From: Spirosoma rhododendri
GTDB lineage: Bacteria > Bacteroidota > Bacteroidia > Cytophagales > Spirosomataceae
Assembly: GCF_012849055.1 (NCBI RefSeq)
Contig: NZ_CP051677.1
Span: 1,812,501-1,876,500, forward strand
Reading direction: 5' to 3'
Length of the DNA: 64,000 nt
The notes beneath the pieces are model-generated. The model did no database searches. It was not told the origin of the DNA and was given only the letters and a program-made list of their open reading frames with translations. The translations under genes were made by a program, and so were the position numbers. Every line of letters starts with the position of its first letter. The stretch's first letter is position 1. Shown one piece after another: positions 53,146-61,507 of the stretch.

Positions 53146-53967
53146 ATGCCCGAATTACCCGAAGTCGAGATTAGGCGCCAGTATTTAGAGTCGTCTGCGC
53201 TCTATCAACCGATTCAGCACATCGAAGTTGAAGACAGGAAATTACTGACGACCGACTACACTCAGTTGCAGCAGGCGCTGGCTGGCCGGCAGTTTATAGG
53301 TACGTATCGGGTGGGTAAGAACCTGTTTGTTTATACCGACGATCCAGCTGTGATTGTGCGGATGCACTTTGGTATGACCGGGGACCTGGAGTATTACCAT
53401 GCCTCGCTTGACCGCCCTCGCTTCGCCCGGATTGTTTTTGAGTTTACTTCCGGATTCAACCTCGGTTTCCTGTGCCCCCGCAAGTTCGAACGCGTTGGGC
53501 TGGTGAGCAATATCGACGCGTTTCTGAAAGCAAAGAAAATCGGGTCCGACGCACTGGCTATCTCGTTGGATGAACTGACACAACGCGTTCGCGCGAAAAA
53601 GTCGCCGATCAAGCCCGTGTTGCTCGATCAGCAGGTTGTGGCGGGCGTGGGCAACTGGATTGTCGATGAGGTCTTGTTTCAGGCGTTCATCCATCCCGAG
53701 CAGCGGGCACATACGCTCACCGACGAACAGATGGGACAGCTACACCATTCGATTCGTTATGTGCTCGAAACGGCCATTCGGAACGAGGCCACGTATCGAA
53801 ACTTTCCGCCCAACTTCCTGATTCACGTTCGCGAGTGGGATGATTCGCCGTATGACGACGTAGAAGCGCACAAGTTTTGCCCGCGCTGCCAGACGCGTAT
53901 CGAGCGGATAACCGTAGGCGGACGGACGACGTTTTTCTGCCCGAAAGAGCAGACACTACCGTTATAA
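53146..53967 (+). CDS. mutM: Fpg/Nei family DNA glycosylase (formamidopyrimidine-DNA glycosylase)
   Basis: A 273-residue bifunctional glycosylase/AP lyase removing oxidised purines. After removal of Met the catalytic Pro is at the N-terminus (PELPEVE, Glu next to it), with the conserved Lys in VGKNLFVY (about residue 58), MHFGMTGDL and the helix-two-turn-helix segment VVAGVGNWIVDEVLFQAFIHPEQRA. The C-terminal zinc finger reads KFCPRCQTRIERITVGGRT then FFCPKEQ: three cysteines and a Glu where the fourth Cys is expected. The ATG at 53146 is fixed by the need for Pro 2. The stop TAA overlaps the stop of the convergent polymerase gene in the palindrome TTATAA. Confidence 0.92.
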   Translation: MPELPEVEIRRQYLESSALYQPIQHIEVEDRKLLTTDYTQLQQALAGRQFIGTYRVGKNLFVYTDDPAVIVRMHFGMTGDLEYYHASLDRPRFARIVFEFTSGFNLGFLCPRKFERVGLVSNIDAFLKAKKIGSDALAISLDELTQRVRAKKSPIKPVLLDQQVVAGVGNWIVDEVLFQAFIHPEQRAHTLTDEQMGQLHHSIRYVLETAIRNEATYRNFPPNFLIHVREWDDSPYDDVEAHKFCPRCQTRIERITVGGRTTFFCPKEQTLPL

Positions 53968-55227
53968 GTCGTTGATGTTGCCAAAGCCGATCACGTCGCG
54001 GTACACCGGGTCGTCGCTAAGCTCGTTGGCCCTGATTAGCTTTTCGGTACCGAACTTTGCTTTCAGCTCATGCAACGTTTGCCGCAGTTTGTCTTTACGG
54101 CTGGTATCCTCAAACAGGTTAAGCGGCACTTGTTCGGCGGGCACAAAGTGAAACACAACGACGCTCATCGAGCGGATCTGCGTATTGAGCACTAACTGAC
54201 GCGGGTGCCGCTCCTGAAACGCACTGATTCGCTGCTGAATCAGGTCAAACAGTTCGGGGCCGTCCTGTTTGGGCGGCTGTAGCCTGATCTCGCACTGATA
54301 GGCCTGCCCGGAGTGATACCGACACGAAAATGACAGGTCCTGGCAGAAGAAGCCGTGCTTTACCATCCGTCGTTCAAGGGTCAGGCAAAGAGACATCAGC
54401 AGTTCATTCAGCTTGTCGGGTGTGTTGCGCTGATCGGTTGAGATCGTCCGCATAGCTGACATGCTTTTATACTGCTCCTGCGTGTCGAGATCGACCTCCC
54501 CGCCGAAGTTCAGCCGAATGTGCCATCGCCAGCCAATTACGCTCTGACAGACGGCTTTCAGATGCTCCGGGGCTGCATAGCGGAGATCGATCGGGGTATT
54601 GATATTGTGTTTCTGCAAGCGGTCGGCCATGCGCTGCCCGATACCCGGCAAATCGGTCAGCCGAAGCGTACGCAAAATTCCATCGAGCGTGTCGGGCGTA
54701 ATTAGCGTCAGCCCATCTGGCTTTTGGATGTCAGATGCCAGTTTGGCCAGAAAAGCGTTGAGGGCAATACCGATAGAACAGCGCAAATAGTCACCTACCT
54801 TCTCCCGGATAGCCCGCTTGATCGCGTACGCTACCTGCTTCGGATCGGGGTAGGTTAGCTGGTAGTTGGTCAGATCCAGTACGGCCTCGTCGATGCTTTT
54901 GGGAAGGACATCATCACAAAACGTGCGCAACACGGCAATCAGCTTGACGTGAAACTCTCGGTATCGCGCCGGATGCGTCTCAACTGGCACAAGATCGGGG
55001 CAGATCACCATCGCGTCATCCAGCCGCATACCGGTTTTCACCCCGCGCTGTTTGGCTTCGATGGAAGGTGAGATTACGCATCCCTGCCGACCTGTGTACA
55101 CGCATACGCCCACCGGCCGCCCACGCAGCCAGAAATTAACCTGTTGCTCGCAGGACGCGAAAAAGCTGTTCATATCCACAAACAGCACAGTCGGGGTCGT
55201 ATTGGTGTGTAAGCGGTTCCGGTTCAT
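53962..55227 (-). CDS. Y-family DNA polymerase (DinB/UmuC-like)
   Basis: A 421-residue translesion polymerase. The palm motifs are VLFVDMNSFFASCEQQ (about residues 15-30, first catalytic Asp) and LPKSIDEAVLDLTNY (about 115-129, catalytic Asp-Glu). The thumb helix-hairpin-helix contains LTDLPGIGQRMADRLQKHN, and a little-finger domain (about 255-360) follows. No clear beta-clamp pentapeptide at the C-terminus is obvious; VPLNLFED (about 374-381) is a candidate. The start is set at 55227, where the family N-terminus begins. It is divergent from an S24-type regulator gene, which looks like a UmuD/LexA-like partner or repressor, so it is probably damage inducible. Its last 6 bp overlap the glycosylase gene tail to tail. 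Confidence 0.93.
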   Translation of the reverse strand: MNRNRLHTNTTPTVLFVDMNSFFASCEQQVNFWLRGRPVGVCVYTGRQGCVISPSIEAKQRGVKTGMRLDDAMVICPDLVPVETHPARYREFHVKLIAVLRTFCDDVLPKSIDEAVLDLTNYQLTYPDPKQVAYAIKRAIREKVGDYLRCSIGIALNAFLAKLASDIQKPDGLTLITPDTLDGILRTLRLTDLPGIGQRMADRLQKHNINTPIDLRYAAPEHLKAVCQSVIGWRWHIRLNFGGEVDLDTQEQYKSMSAMRTISTDQRNTPDKLNELLMSLCLTLERRMVKHGFFCQDLSFSCRYHSGQAYQCEIRLQPPKQDGPELFDLIQQRISAFQERHPRQLVLNTQIRSMSVVVFHFVPAEQVPLNLFEDTSRKDKLRQTLHELKAKFGTEKLIRANELSDDPVYRDVIGFGNINDL

Positions 55228-55280
55228 AAAACTAGCAGACAAAAAGCAACGATATACGCGTGTTCTGCACGGATTTATTG

Positions 55281-55288
55281 TAGATTTG
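55281..55288 (+). promoter_or_regulatory. -7 promoter element (TAGATTTG) in the polymerase/S24 divergent gap
   Basis: TAGATTTG matches TAnnTTTG on the plus strand, 64 bp before the S24 gene start and 17 bp before the AT-rich inverted repeat. No TTG is found at the usual distance upstream. Confidence 0.45.
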
Positions 55289-55305
55289 ACCAACGTTTGG
55301 TGGGC

Positions 55306-55329
55306 AATATAATATAGTTGTATTATATT
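55306..55329. promoter_or_regulatory. Candidate operator: AT-rich inverted repeat upstream of the S24 regulator
   Basis: AATATAATA (55306-55314) and TATTATATT (55321-55329) are perfect 9-bp inverted arms with a 6-bp spacer. A second, overlapping pair TATAGTT (55313-55319) and AACTATA (55337-55343) lies around it. The site sits between the divergent polymerase and S24 genes, where a dimeric repressor would be expected to bind. Confidence 0.55.
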
Positions 55330-55352
55330 ATACATGAACTATACTATAGAGC

Positions 55353-56063
55353 ATGAAAAAATGTTTGACTGATATGAGCAAACCGGTGGACATTCAGGAT
55401 CGTCTGAAGCATATATTCGATGCTTTGGGTATTACTATCTATCAGATTGCGAAAGAGTTAGGAGAGAATCCGTCTAAGTTTTATAATATTCTGAATGGTC
55501 GGGCAAAGCCATCATATGATACAATGATGAGTTTGCTGGCCTGTTACCCACAAATCAGCGCCGATTACCTGATCCGTGGTATCATGCCCGTTTTGAACCC
55601 GGCTGATTCAAATGCCCGGATAACCAGTGCCGACGACGATACGGTAGAGGTTCCGTTTGTGCCAGTACGGTTCTATGCCAGTTTCGTAGAGAGTTACGCC
55701 GACGGTATCAACAGCACCGATATTGAGCCGTTTCGCGTTCGGAAGACGATCACGAAAGGCCACCGGAACTCCGTTGTGATTGAGATTTCGGGTAATAGCA
55801 TGAGTCCGCAGCTGGCGCACGGTGCGAAAGTACTGGCGGTGCCCGTTAGCGAAAGCGATTGGGAATACCAGTCGGGCGGGGTCTTCGCGGTTATGTACCG
55901 TGATTACTTCGTGGTGAAGCGTATCCGTGACAACGAACTCATTACCCGAAAGTACCTGACGCTACATTCCGACAATCCAAACGGCGGTAACGTGACGGTT
56001 GCCCTCCAAGACATTCGCGGGCTATGGAAAATCGTTAATATTGTCGAAGCGCCAGTCGAATAG
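55353..56063 (+). CDS. Helix-turn-helix, S24-peptidase-like (LexA/CI/UmuD-type) regulator
   Basis: A 236-residue protein. An XRE-type helix-turn-helix (about residues 15-75, ITIYQIAKELGENPSKFYNILNG) is followed by a linker and an S24 domain (about 95-232). The catalytic Ser is in EISGNSMSPQLAHGAKVLAV (about 154) and the Lys in MYRDYFVVKRIRD (about 187). No Ala-Gly or Cys-Gly dipeptide is visible in the linker, where LexA-like proteins self-cleave, so it may not autocleave there. It is divergent from a Y-family polymerase and preceded by AT-rich inverted repeats. This suggests a dedicated repressor or a UmuD-like partner. A prophage origin is not supported, as no phage genes are near. Met 8 is an alternative start. 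Confidence 0.87.
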   Translation: MKKCLTDMSKPVDIQDRLKHIFDALGITIYQIAKELGENPSKFYNILNGRAKPSYDTMMSLLACYPQISADYLIRGIMPVLNPADSNARITSADDDTVEVPFVPVRFYASFVESYADGINSTDIEPFRVRKTITKGHRNSVVIEISGNSMSPQLAHGAKVLAVPVSESDWEYQSGGVFAVMYRDYFVVKRIRDNELITRKYLTLHSDNPNGGNVTVALQDIRGLWKIVNIVEAPVE

Positions 56064-56091
56064 CTTAGGCGGACCGCAAACAAACACTTGT

Positions 56092-57864
56092 TCAAGCTTC
56101 CTGATCTGCCAGACGCAGAGCGTCCTGCTGATGGGCCCACAAATCGCGGAAGATAGCGCTGTGCTGGCGGAGATGTGAGAACGTGCCTTCGTCCACGATT
56201 CGGCCCTCGTCCATGATGTACACGTAGTCGAAGAGCGGCAGTAAGTGCAGCCGGTGCAAGGTCGAAACAACGGCTTTGTCGGCAAACTCCCTGAATAGTT
56301 CGCGATAGACAGCCAGCTCGGTTTTGGGGTCGACGCTGCTCGTTGGCTCATCCAGTAAGACGATCTGACTACTGCGGGCGGCCAAAATACCGCGCGCCAA
56401 CGCCAATCGCTGCCGCTGCCCGCCCGACAGGTTCACGCCCTTTTCCTGAATGTTCGTATCCAGCCCGTTTGGTAGCTGCCCGATAACGGTATCAAAGCGG
56501 GCGGCACGAACGACCGCGTCGATTGTACGGCTGTCGAAGGGGAGGCCAAGCGTGATATTGTACGTGATCGTATTCTCGAAAATTTCGGGTTCCTGCGGAA
56601 ACAGCGTAACCGTGTTGGCTATAGCGTTGAGATCGGTAACTGAGTCATCATCGAGCCGCACCTGCACACCGGGTTTGGCCTGATACAAACCGCGCAACAG
56701 GGTGAGCAGTGTACTTTTTCCCGACCCGCTGGCCCCGATGAACGCAATGCGCTGACCCCGGCGGAGGGTCAGCGACAGCTCGTCCAGATTTGCGCGTTGG
56801 CTATTGGCGGAGTGTGAAAAGCTAAGCCCGCTGATGGCGATAGACTGCCAATTATCAGGCAGGGTTCCGTGATTGGGTTGTTCGTGTTGCGCGTAGGCGT
56901 CGCTGATACTACGCGCTGTCTGTACATCGACGTTGTAGCGTACGATCTCCGTGTATTGAAACGCAACATCCTGAAACACGCTCGTGAACTGATTGACGTA
57001 ACCCAGCAGCGTAACGAGCCCCCCAACCAGAAATACCTGACCGGGTGTGTAATGCTCATACACGTAACCGGCCGCCAGCACAATGTAAATCACCGTGATA
57101 AGCAGATGGGCGAAAAACCATTTCCACTCGTTGAGCCGTACCTGCCGCATGAACGGGGGCAATACGTTCGCCACTTTGCCCATCAGGCTCTGCTGGATAC
57201 GTTCTTCCAGCCGTAGCGTGATTACGGTCATAATATTTGATAAACTATCAAACAGCGTGGACGAGACAACGTGTTCGCCTTCATTGGTCTCGTCCAGCGC
57301 CTGCATATACGGCCTGTCGAACCGGCGAATGATCCAGATTGTCAGTGCGCCCAGCCCCACCCCGATCAGGCCGAAGTAAGGCGAGAAATACAGGATAGCG
57401 GCAAACGAAAAGATCAGTTTGAGAAAGGCGTGGAGGTAAACGAACCCATCCTGAAAGAAGGTTTTGAGCGCATCGTAGGCTTTTCGGATTCGGTTGATCG
57501 TTGCCCCGCTATGGTGATCCTTATGCCAGCCGACCGGGAGGTGAAGGGTTTGATGAAACAGTTCATCCAGGAAGTTGCGGCTCAGATTAAACGCCAGTCG
57601 ACGTTCCATCACACGAGCGGGCCCGTGAAACGCCCATTCCAGCAGCATCAGGCCCATGTAACCGCCCCCATAGAGATACAGGGTTCGCAGCACGTCCGAC
57701 CGGTCCTGCTGAAGCTTACCGACAAACCAGCCAAACAGCAGTGGGTTCAGTGAACTGGCGATGTTGGCCAGCATAAACAGGAAATAAACCAGCACATACT
57801 GCCGCTTTTCGTGCCGGGCATACGTCCAGGCTGTGCGAAGCAGTGCGATATACGGATTTTGCAT
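56092..57864 (-). CDS. ABC transporter, fused permease and ATP-binding protein (exporter type)
   Basis: A 590-residue half-transporter that would work as a dimer in the inner membrane. The first 310 residues hold about six transmembrane helices (first near ERQ...LVYFLFMLANIASSL). The nucleotide-binding domain follows (about 345-575): Walker A FIGASGSGKSTLL, Q-loop LFPQEPE, signature LSGGQRQRLALARGIL and Walker B QIVLLDEPTSSVD, with the H-loop in VVSTLHRLHLL. It resembles lipid or drug exporters of the MsbA/multidrug class. The substrate cannot be told. The ATG at 57864 gives the normal N-terminus; an in-frame extension upstream overlaps the fusA promoter side and is unlikely. It is divergent from fusA and tail to tail with the S24 gene. 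Confidence 0.93.
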   Translation of the reverse strand: MQNPYIALLRTAWTYARHEKRQYVLVYFLFMLANIASSLNPLLFGWFVGKLQQDRSDVLRTLYLYGGGYMGLMLLEWAFHGPARVMERRLAFNLSRNFLDELFHQTLHLPVGWHKDHHSGATINRIRKAYDALKTFFQDGFVYLHAFLKLIFSFAAILYFSPYFGLIGVGLGALTIWIIRRFDRPYMQALDETNEGEHVVSSTLFDSLSNIMTVITLRLEERIQQSLMGKVANVLPPFMRQVRLNEWKWFFAHLLITVIYIVLAAGYVYEHYTPGQVFLVGGLVTLLGYVNQFTSVFQDVAFQYTEIVRYNVDVQTARSISDAYAQHEQPNHGTLPDNWQSIAISGLSFSHSANSQRANLDELSLTLRRGQRIAFIGASGSGKSTLLTLLRGLYQAKPGVQVRLDDDSVTDLNAIANTVTLFPQEPEIFENTITYNITLGLPFDSRTIDAVVRAARFDTVIGQLPNGLDTNIQEKGVNLSGGQRQRLALARGILAARSSQIVLLDEPTSSVDPKTELAVYRELFREFADKAVVSTLHRLHLLPLFDYVYIMDEGRIVDEGTFSHLRQHSAIFRDLWAHQQDALRLADQEA

Positions 57865-57959
57865 GATTCCAAGTCGGTACCGTTTGTACGGGAGCGGCAG
57901 ACGCTTACTCAGTATGACAGAAAGTGTGCCGAGATGCAACGATATTCTTGGGTGTAACG

Positions 57960-57990
57960 TTGCTATTATGATTGACTTTCAGTAATTTTG
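57960..57990 (+). promoter_or_regulatory. fusA promoter
   Basis: TTG (57960-57962), 20 bp, TAATTTTG (57983-57990) is a full consensus match, 85 bp before the fusA ATG. It shows that fusA is transcribed on its own rather than from an rpsL-rpsG promoter. Confidence 0.8.
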
Positions 57991-58074
57991 CGTCCTGATT
58001 TGCAGGAGGGTGCTCATACTACCCGCCAGTATCTCTTCAGTACCAAGAAATCATAACTTTCTGTATACAAGCTA

Positions 58075-60192
58075 ATGGCTCGCGATTTAAAGTTCACGAG
58101 AAACATCGGTATCGCTGCCCACATCGACGCGGGTAAGACGACAACGACCGAACGCATTCTGTACTACGCTGGCGTAAGCCACAAAATTGGCGAAGTACAC
58201 GATGGTGCTGCTACCATGGACTGGATGGAGCAAGAGCAGGAGCGCGGGATTACGATCACCTCGGCTGCTACTACCGTCGACTGGACCTACCGGGATCAGA
58301 AATATCACATCAACATCATCGACACGCCGGGCCACGTTGACTTCACCGTTGAAGTAAACCGCTCGCTGCGCGTTCTTGATGGTCTGGTGTTCCTGTTCAG
58401 CGCCGTTGACGGTGTTGAGCCTCAGTCGGAAACCAACTGGCGTCTGGCCAACAACTACAACGTTGCTCGTCTGGGCTTCGTAAATAAAATGGACCGCTCC
58501 GGTGCCGATTTCCTGAACGTGTGTAAGCAGGTGAAGGAAATGCTCGGTTCGTACGCTGTGCCCCTTCAGTTGCCAATCGGCGAAGAAGATAACTTCAAAG
58601 GCGTTGTTGACCTGGTAAACTTTCGGGGTCTGATCTGGAATGAGTCGGATAAAGGCATGACCTTCGAGGTTGTCCCCATCCCCGACGACATGCTGGATGA
58701 AGCAACCGAATGGCGCGAGAAACTCCTTGAAGCTGTTGCCGAATTCGACGACACGCTGATGGAGAAGTATTTCGAAGATCCTGAGTCGATCTCGGAAGAC
58801 GAAATTCTGGCGGCTCTGCGGCAGGCAACGATCAGCATGAAGATCGTTCCGATGCTTTGCGGTTCGTCGTTCAAAAACAAAGGTGTTCAAACCATGCTCG
58901 ATTACGTGATGGCCCTTCTGCCATCGCCAATGGACAAGGAGAGCATCAAAGGTACCAACCCTGATACGGGTGCTGAAATCTCGCGGCAACCAAGCGCAAG
59001 CGATCCGTTCTCGGCGCTGGCGTTCAAAATTGCCACTGACCCCTACGTTGGTCGTCTGTGCTTCATCCGTTCGTACTCGGGCGTACTGGAGTCAGGTTCG
59101 TACGTTCTGAACAACCGGTCGGGTAACAAGGAGCGTATCTCGCGGATTTTCCAGATGCACGCCAACAAGCAAAACCAGATCGAGCGTCTGGAAGCTGGTG
59201 ACATCGGTGCCGTAGTAGGTTTTAAAGACATCAAGACCGGCGATACGCTGTCTGATGAAAAGAACCCGATCATCCTTGAGTCGATGATTTTCCCAGAGCC
59301 CGTTATCGGTTACGCTATCGAGCCGAAGAAAACGGCCGATCAGGACAACTTCTCGAAGGCTATCGGTAAACTGATCGAAGAAGACCCAACGCTGAAAGTT
59401 GAGTCGAACGAAGAAACCGGTCAGACCATCATCCGGGGTATGGGTGAACTGCACCTTGAAATCATCATCGACCGTATGCGTCGTGAGTTCAAGGTTGAAG
59501 TAAACCAGGGTGCGCCACAGGTAGCTTACAAAGAGAAGCTGACCAAAAACGTTGAGCACCGCGAAGTGTACAAGAAGCAGACGGGTGGTCGCGGTAAATT
59601 CGCCGACATCGTGTTTGAACTTGGACCCCGCGATCAGGACGACCAGGGTGTTACGCAGCCCGGTCTGGACTTTGTAAACGGCATCGTTGGTGGTGTAATC
59701 CCCCGCGAATTTATCCCCGCCGTTCAGAAGGGCTTCGACGAATCACTGAAAAACGGTCCGCTGGCTGGCTTCCCGCTGGAAAGCATGAAAGTGCGCCTGT
59801 TCCACGGTTCGTACCACGACGTTGACTCCGACTCGCTGTCGTTCGAAATGGCTGCTCGTCTGGGCTTCCGCGAAGCTGCCCGTCAGGCTGGTCCGAAGCT
59901 GCTGGAGCCGATCATGGCTGTTGAAGTACTGACGCCGGAAGAATACACCGGTCCGATCACGGGTGACCTGAACCGTCGCCGGGGTGTGATGAAGGGTATG
60001 GATTCGAAGGCTGGTTCGCAGGTTATCAAGGCTGACGTTCCTCTGTCGGAGCTGTTCGGCTACGTAACCGACCTGCGTACGATGTCGTCGGGTCGTGCTA
60101 CGGCTAACCTGACCTTCTCGCACTACGAAGTTGTTCCACAGAACATTTCGGACGCGGTAGTTGCCAAAGAAAAAGGTACTGCAAAGGCGTAA
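58075..60192 (+). CDS. fusA: Elongation factor G
   Basis: A 705-residue translocase GTPase. G1 is [16 protein letters not shown] (about residues 14-29), switch I has [13 protein letters not shown]3 DTPGHVDFT (about 83-91) and G4 NKMD (about 137-140). Domains II to V follow, with [19 protein letters not shown] of domain III/IV and the final [23 protein letters not shown]. Length is normal. rpsJ follows after 115 bp, but a strong terminator lies between. rpsL and rpsG, the usual upstream partners, are absent; an ABC transporter gene lies there instead. Confidence 0.99.
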   Translation: MARDLKFTRNIGIAAHIDAGKTTTTERILYYAGVSHKIGEVHDGAATMDWMEQEQERGITITSAATTVDWTYRDQKYHINIIDTPGHVDFTVEVNRSLRVLDGLVFLFSAVDGVEPQSETNWRLANNYNVARLGFVNKMDRSGADFLNVCKQVKEMLGSYAVPLQLPIGEEDNFKGVVDLVNFRGLIWNESDKGMTFEVVPIPDDMLDEATEWREKLLEAVAEFDDTLMEKYFEDPESISEDEILAALRQATISMKIVPMLCGSSFKNKGVQTMLDYVMALLPSPMDKESIKGTNPDTGAEISRQPSASDPFSALAFKIATDPYVGRLCFIRSYSGVLESGSYVLNNRSGNKERISRIFQMHANKQNQIERLEAGDIGAVVGFKDIKTGDTLSDEKNPIILESMIFPEPVIGYAIEPKKTADQDNFSKAIGKLIEEDPTLKVESNEETGQTIIRGMGELHLEIIIDRMRREFKVEVNQGAPQVAYKEKLTKNVEHREVYKKQTGGRGKFADIVFELGPRDQDDQGVTQPGLDFVNGIVGGVIPREFIPAVQKGFDESLKNGPLAGFPLESMKVRLFHGSYHDVDSDSLSFEMAARLGFREAARQAGPKLLEPIMAVEVLTPEEYTGPITGDLNRRRGVMKGMDSKAGSQVIKADVPLSELFGYVTDLRTMSSGRATANLTFSHYEVVPQNISDAVVAKEKGTAKA

Positions 60193-60205
60193 GCCTCACC
60201 GATAT

Positions 60206-60243
60206 TGGGCAGTAAGTCCGGCTGGACTTACTGCCCATTTTTT
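60206..60243 (+). terminator. Terminator after fusA
   Basis: TGGGCAGTAAGTCC (60206-60219) pairs perfectly with GGACTTACTGCCCA (60224-60237), 4-nt loop, then six Ts. Confidence 0.92.
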
Positions 60244-60307
60244 GTGTCGTCGGAGTAAATGGTTCTTTCGGCGGTGCTCACTTTAACACATAACGAACCA
60301 CAACACA

Positions 60308-60613
60308 ATGAGCCAAAAAATCCGGATTAAACTGAAGTCGTTCGACCACATGCTGGTCGACAAGTCGGCCGAGAAGATCGTGAAAGCGGTTAAGTCGACG
60401 GGTGCTATCGTTAGCGGCCCCATCCCCCTGCCAACCGACAAGGAGATTTACACCGTACTACGGTCGCCCCACGTCAACAAGAAGGCGCGTGAGCAGTTCC
60501 AGCTTTGCACCTACAAGCGGTTGGTCGACATCTACAGCAGCAGCGCGAAAACCGTTGACGCTCTGATGAAACTCGAATTGCCTAGCGGTGTCGACGTCGA
60601 AATCAAAGTTTAA
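60308..60613 (+). CDS. rpsJ: 30S ribosomal protein S10
   Basis: A 101-residue S10, part of the 30S head and, as NusE, of antitermination complexes. It begins [25 protein letters not shown] and has [28 protein letters not shown], the family signature. It stands between two terminators, so it is probably monocistronic. The S10 operon genes (rplC, rplD, rplW and so on) do not follow. No exact promoter element is seen in the short gap after the fusA terminator. Confidence 0.98.
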   Translation: MSQKIRIKLKSFDHMLVDKSAEKIVKAVKSTGAIVSGPIPLPTDKEIYTVLRSPHVNKKAREQFQLCTYKRLVDIYSSSAKTVDALMKLELPSGVDVEIKV

Positions 60614-60636
60614 GTTCGTATTGCCTTGCGCAATGG

Positions 60637-60667
60637 AAGCCCTCAGTCTGCCGACTGGGGGCTTTTT
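60637..60667 (+). terminator. Terminator after rpsJ
   Basis: AAGCCCTCAGTC and GACTGGGGGCTT form a 12-nt stem (one G-T pair) with a TGCC loop, then Ts (60663-60667). Confidence 0.85.
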
Positions 60668-60706
60668 GTTTGTCCATCAACGGGCGGTATTCGCTTCCGA
60701 AGGTAG

Positions 60707-61384
60707 CTATTGGGCAGTCGACAAACGCCGAATGGCTGTCAGATGGGAGAAGAGTACGATCGGTACCACGACAGACGGAAGCCATACAAACGGGAAGTAT
60801 TGAATAGCGATGTTAGGCTGATCGAAAGCAAGTCGCTGAAACGGAGTCGGGGCCGATAGCAATGCCGTTACGACGATGTTAGTCAGCAGACCCAGGCATA
60901 GCAGGTTCCAGAATAGGAGCGCCCGCTGGGACAACTGTCTGCGTACAAATGCCAGGTAATAAACCAGCGGAGCCGTCAGACCAGCGAGTATGTCGAAATT
61001 GCGGCCCTCGAATGTCATCACTTCCGGGATGGCCTTGCTGATGAAAAGCATGAAGAGTATGATCTCGACATTGATCCGTATGAAGTGCAACACTGTTAAC
61101 TGGTCCAATCGAAGCGAGTCAATAAACTGACGACCCCGTTTAGTGACGAACAGGCCGATGATGAATAGGAGTGGTGGACCGATAAGCAGCGCCAGCCGTG
61201 GCGGGATAGTGTTGGTACGTCGGTAAAAGCCGGTGAATGCGACAACCATTTGTAAAGCAGCCCACGCAGCCAGGACTGCCAATACCGATCGGTTGTAGTT
61301 GGTAGCTCTGTAAAAAAGCCAGACCGCAATGGCCGTAGTAAGTATAAACAGGATCGAAATGGATAGAGGTAGGTCTGGAAGCAT
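60707..61384 (-). CDS. Multi-spanning membrane protein of unknown function
   Basis: A 225-residue protein with about seven hydrophobic segments (roughly residues 5-24, 32-50, 65-80, 100-118, 130-147, 155-178 and 198-216). Charged loops contain RRTNTIPPR and KRGRQFIDSLRLDQ. I do not recognise the family. It is convergent with rpsJ, whose terminator lies just past its stop. The divergent gene encodes a leucine-rich-repeat protein, 123 bp away. Confidence 0.78.
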   Translation of the reverse strand: MLPDLPLSISILFILTTAIAVWLFYRATNYNRSVLAVLAAWAALQMVVAFTGFYRRTNTIPPRLALLIGPPLLFIIGLFVTKRGRQFIDSLRLDQLTVLHFIRINVEIILFMLFISKAIPEVMTFEGRNFDILAGLTAPLVYYLAFVRRQLSQRALLFWNLLCLGLLTNIVVTALLSAPTPFQRLAFDQPNIAIQYFPFVWLPSVVVPIVLFSHLTAIRRLSTAQ

Positions 61385-61507
61385 GGTATATGGAATATCG
61401 ATTTAGATAAAAATGAATATATGCCAATGGCAGAAGAATTGTACATACATCTCCTGTGGAATCAGTAAGTTAGCAAGTCAAAAAACTACATAGCATTGGT
61501 ACTATTT

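Noticed and set aside
55353..56063. Prophage CI repressor
   Set aside because: There are no integrase, structural or lysis genes nearby, and the divergent partner is a Y-family polymerase.
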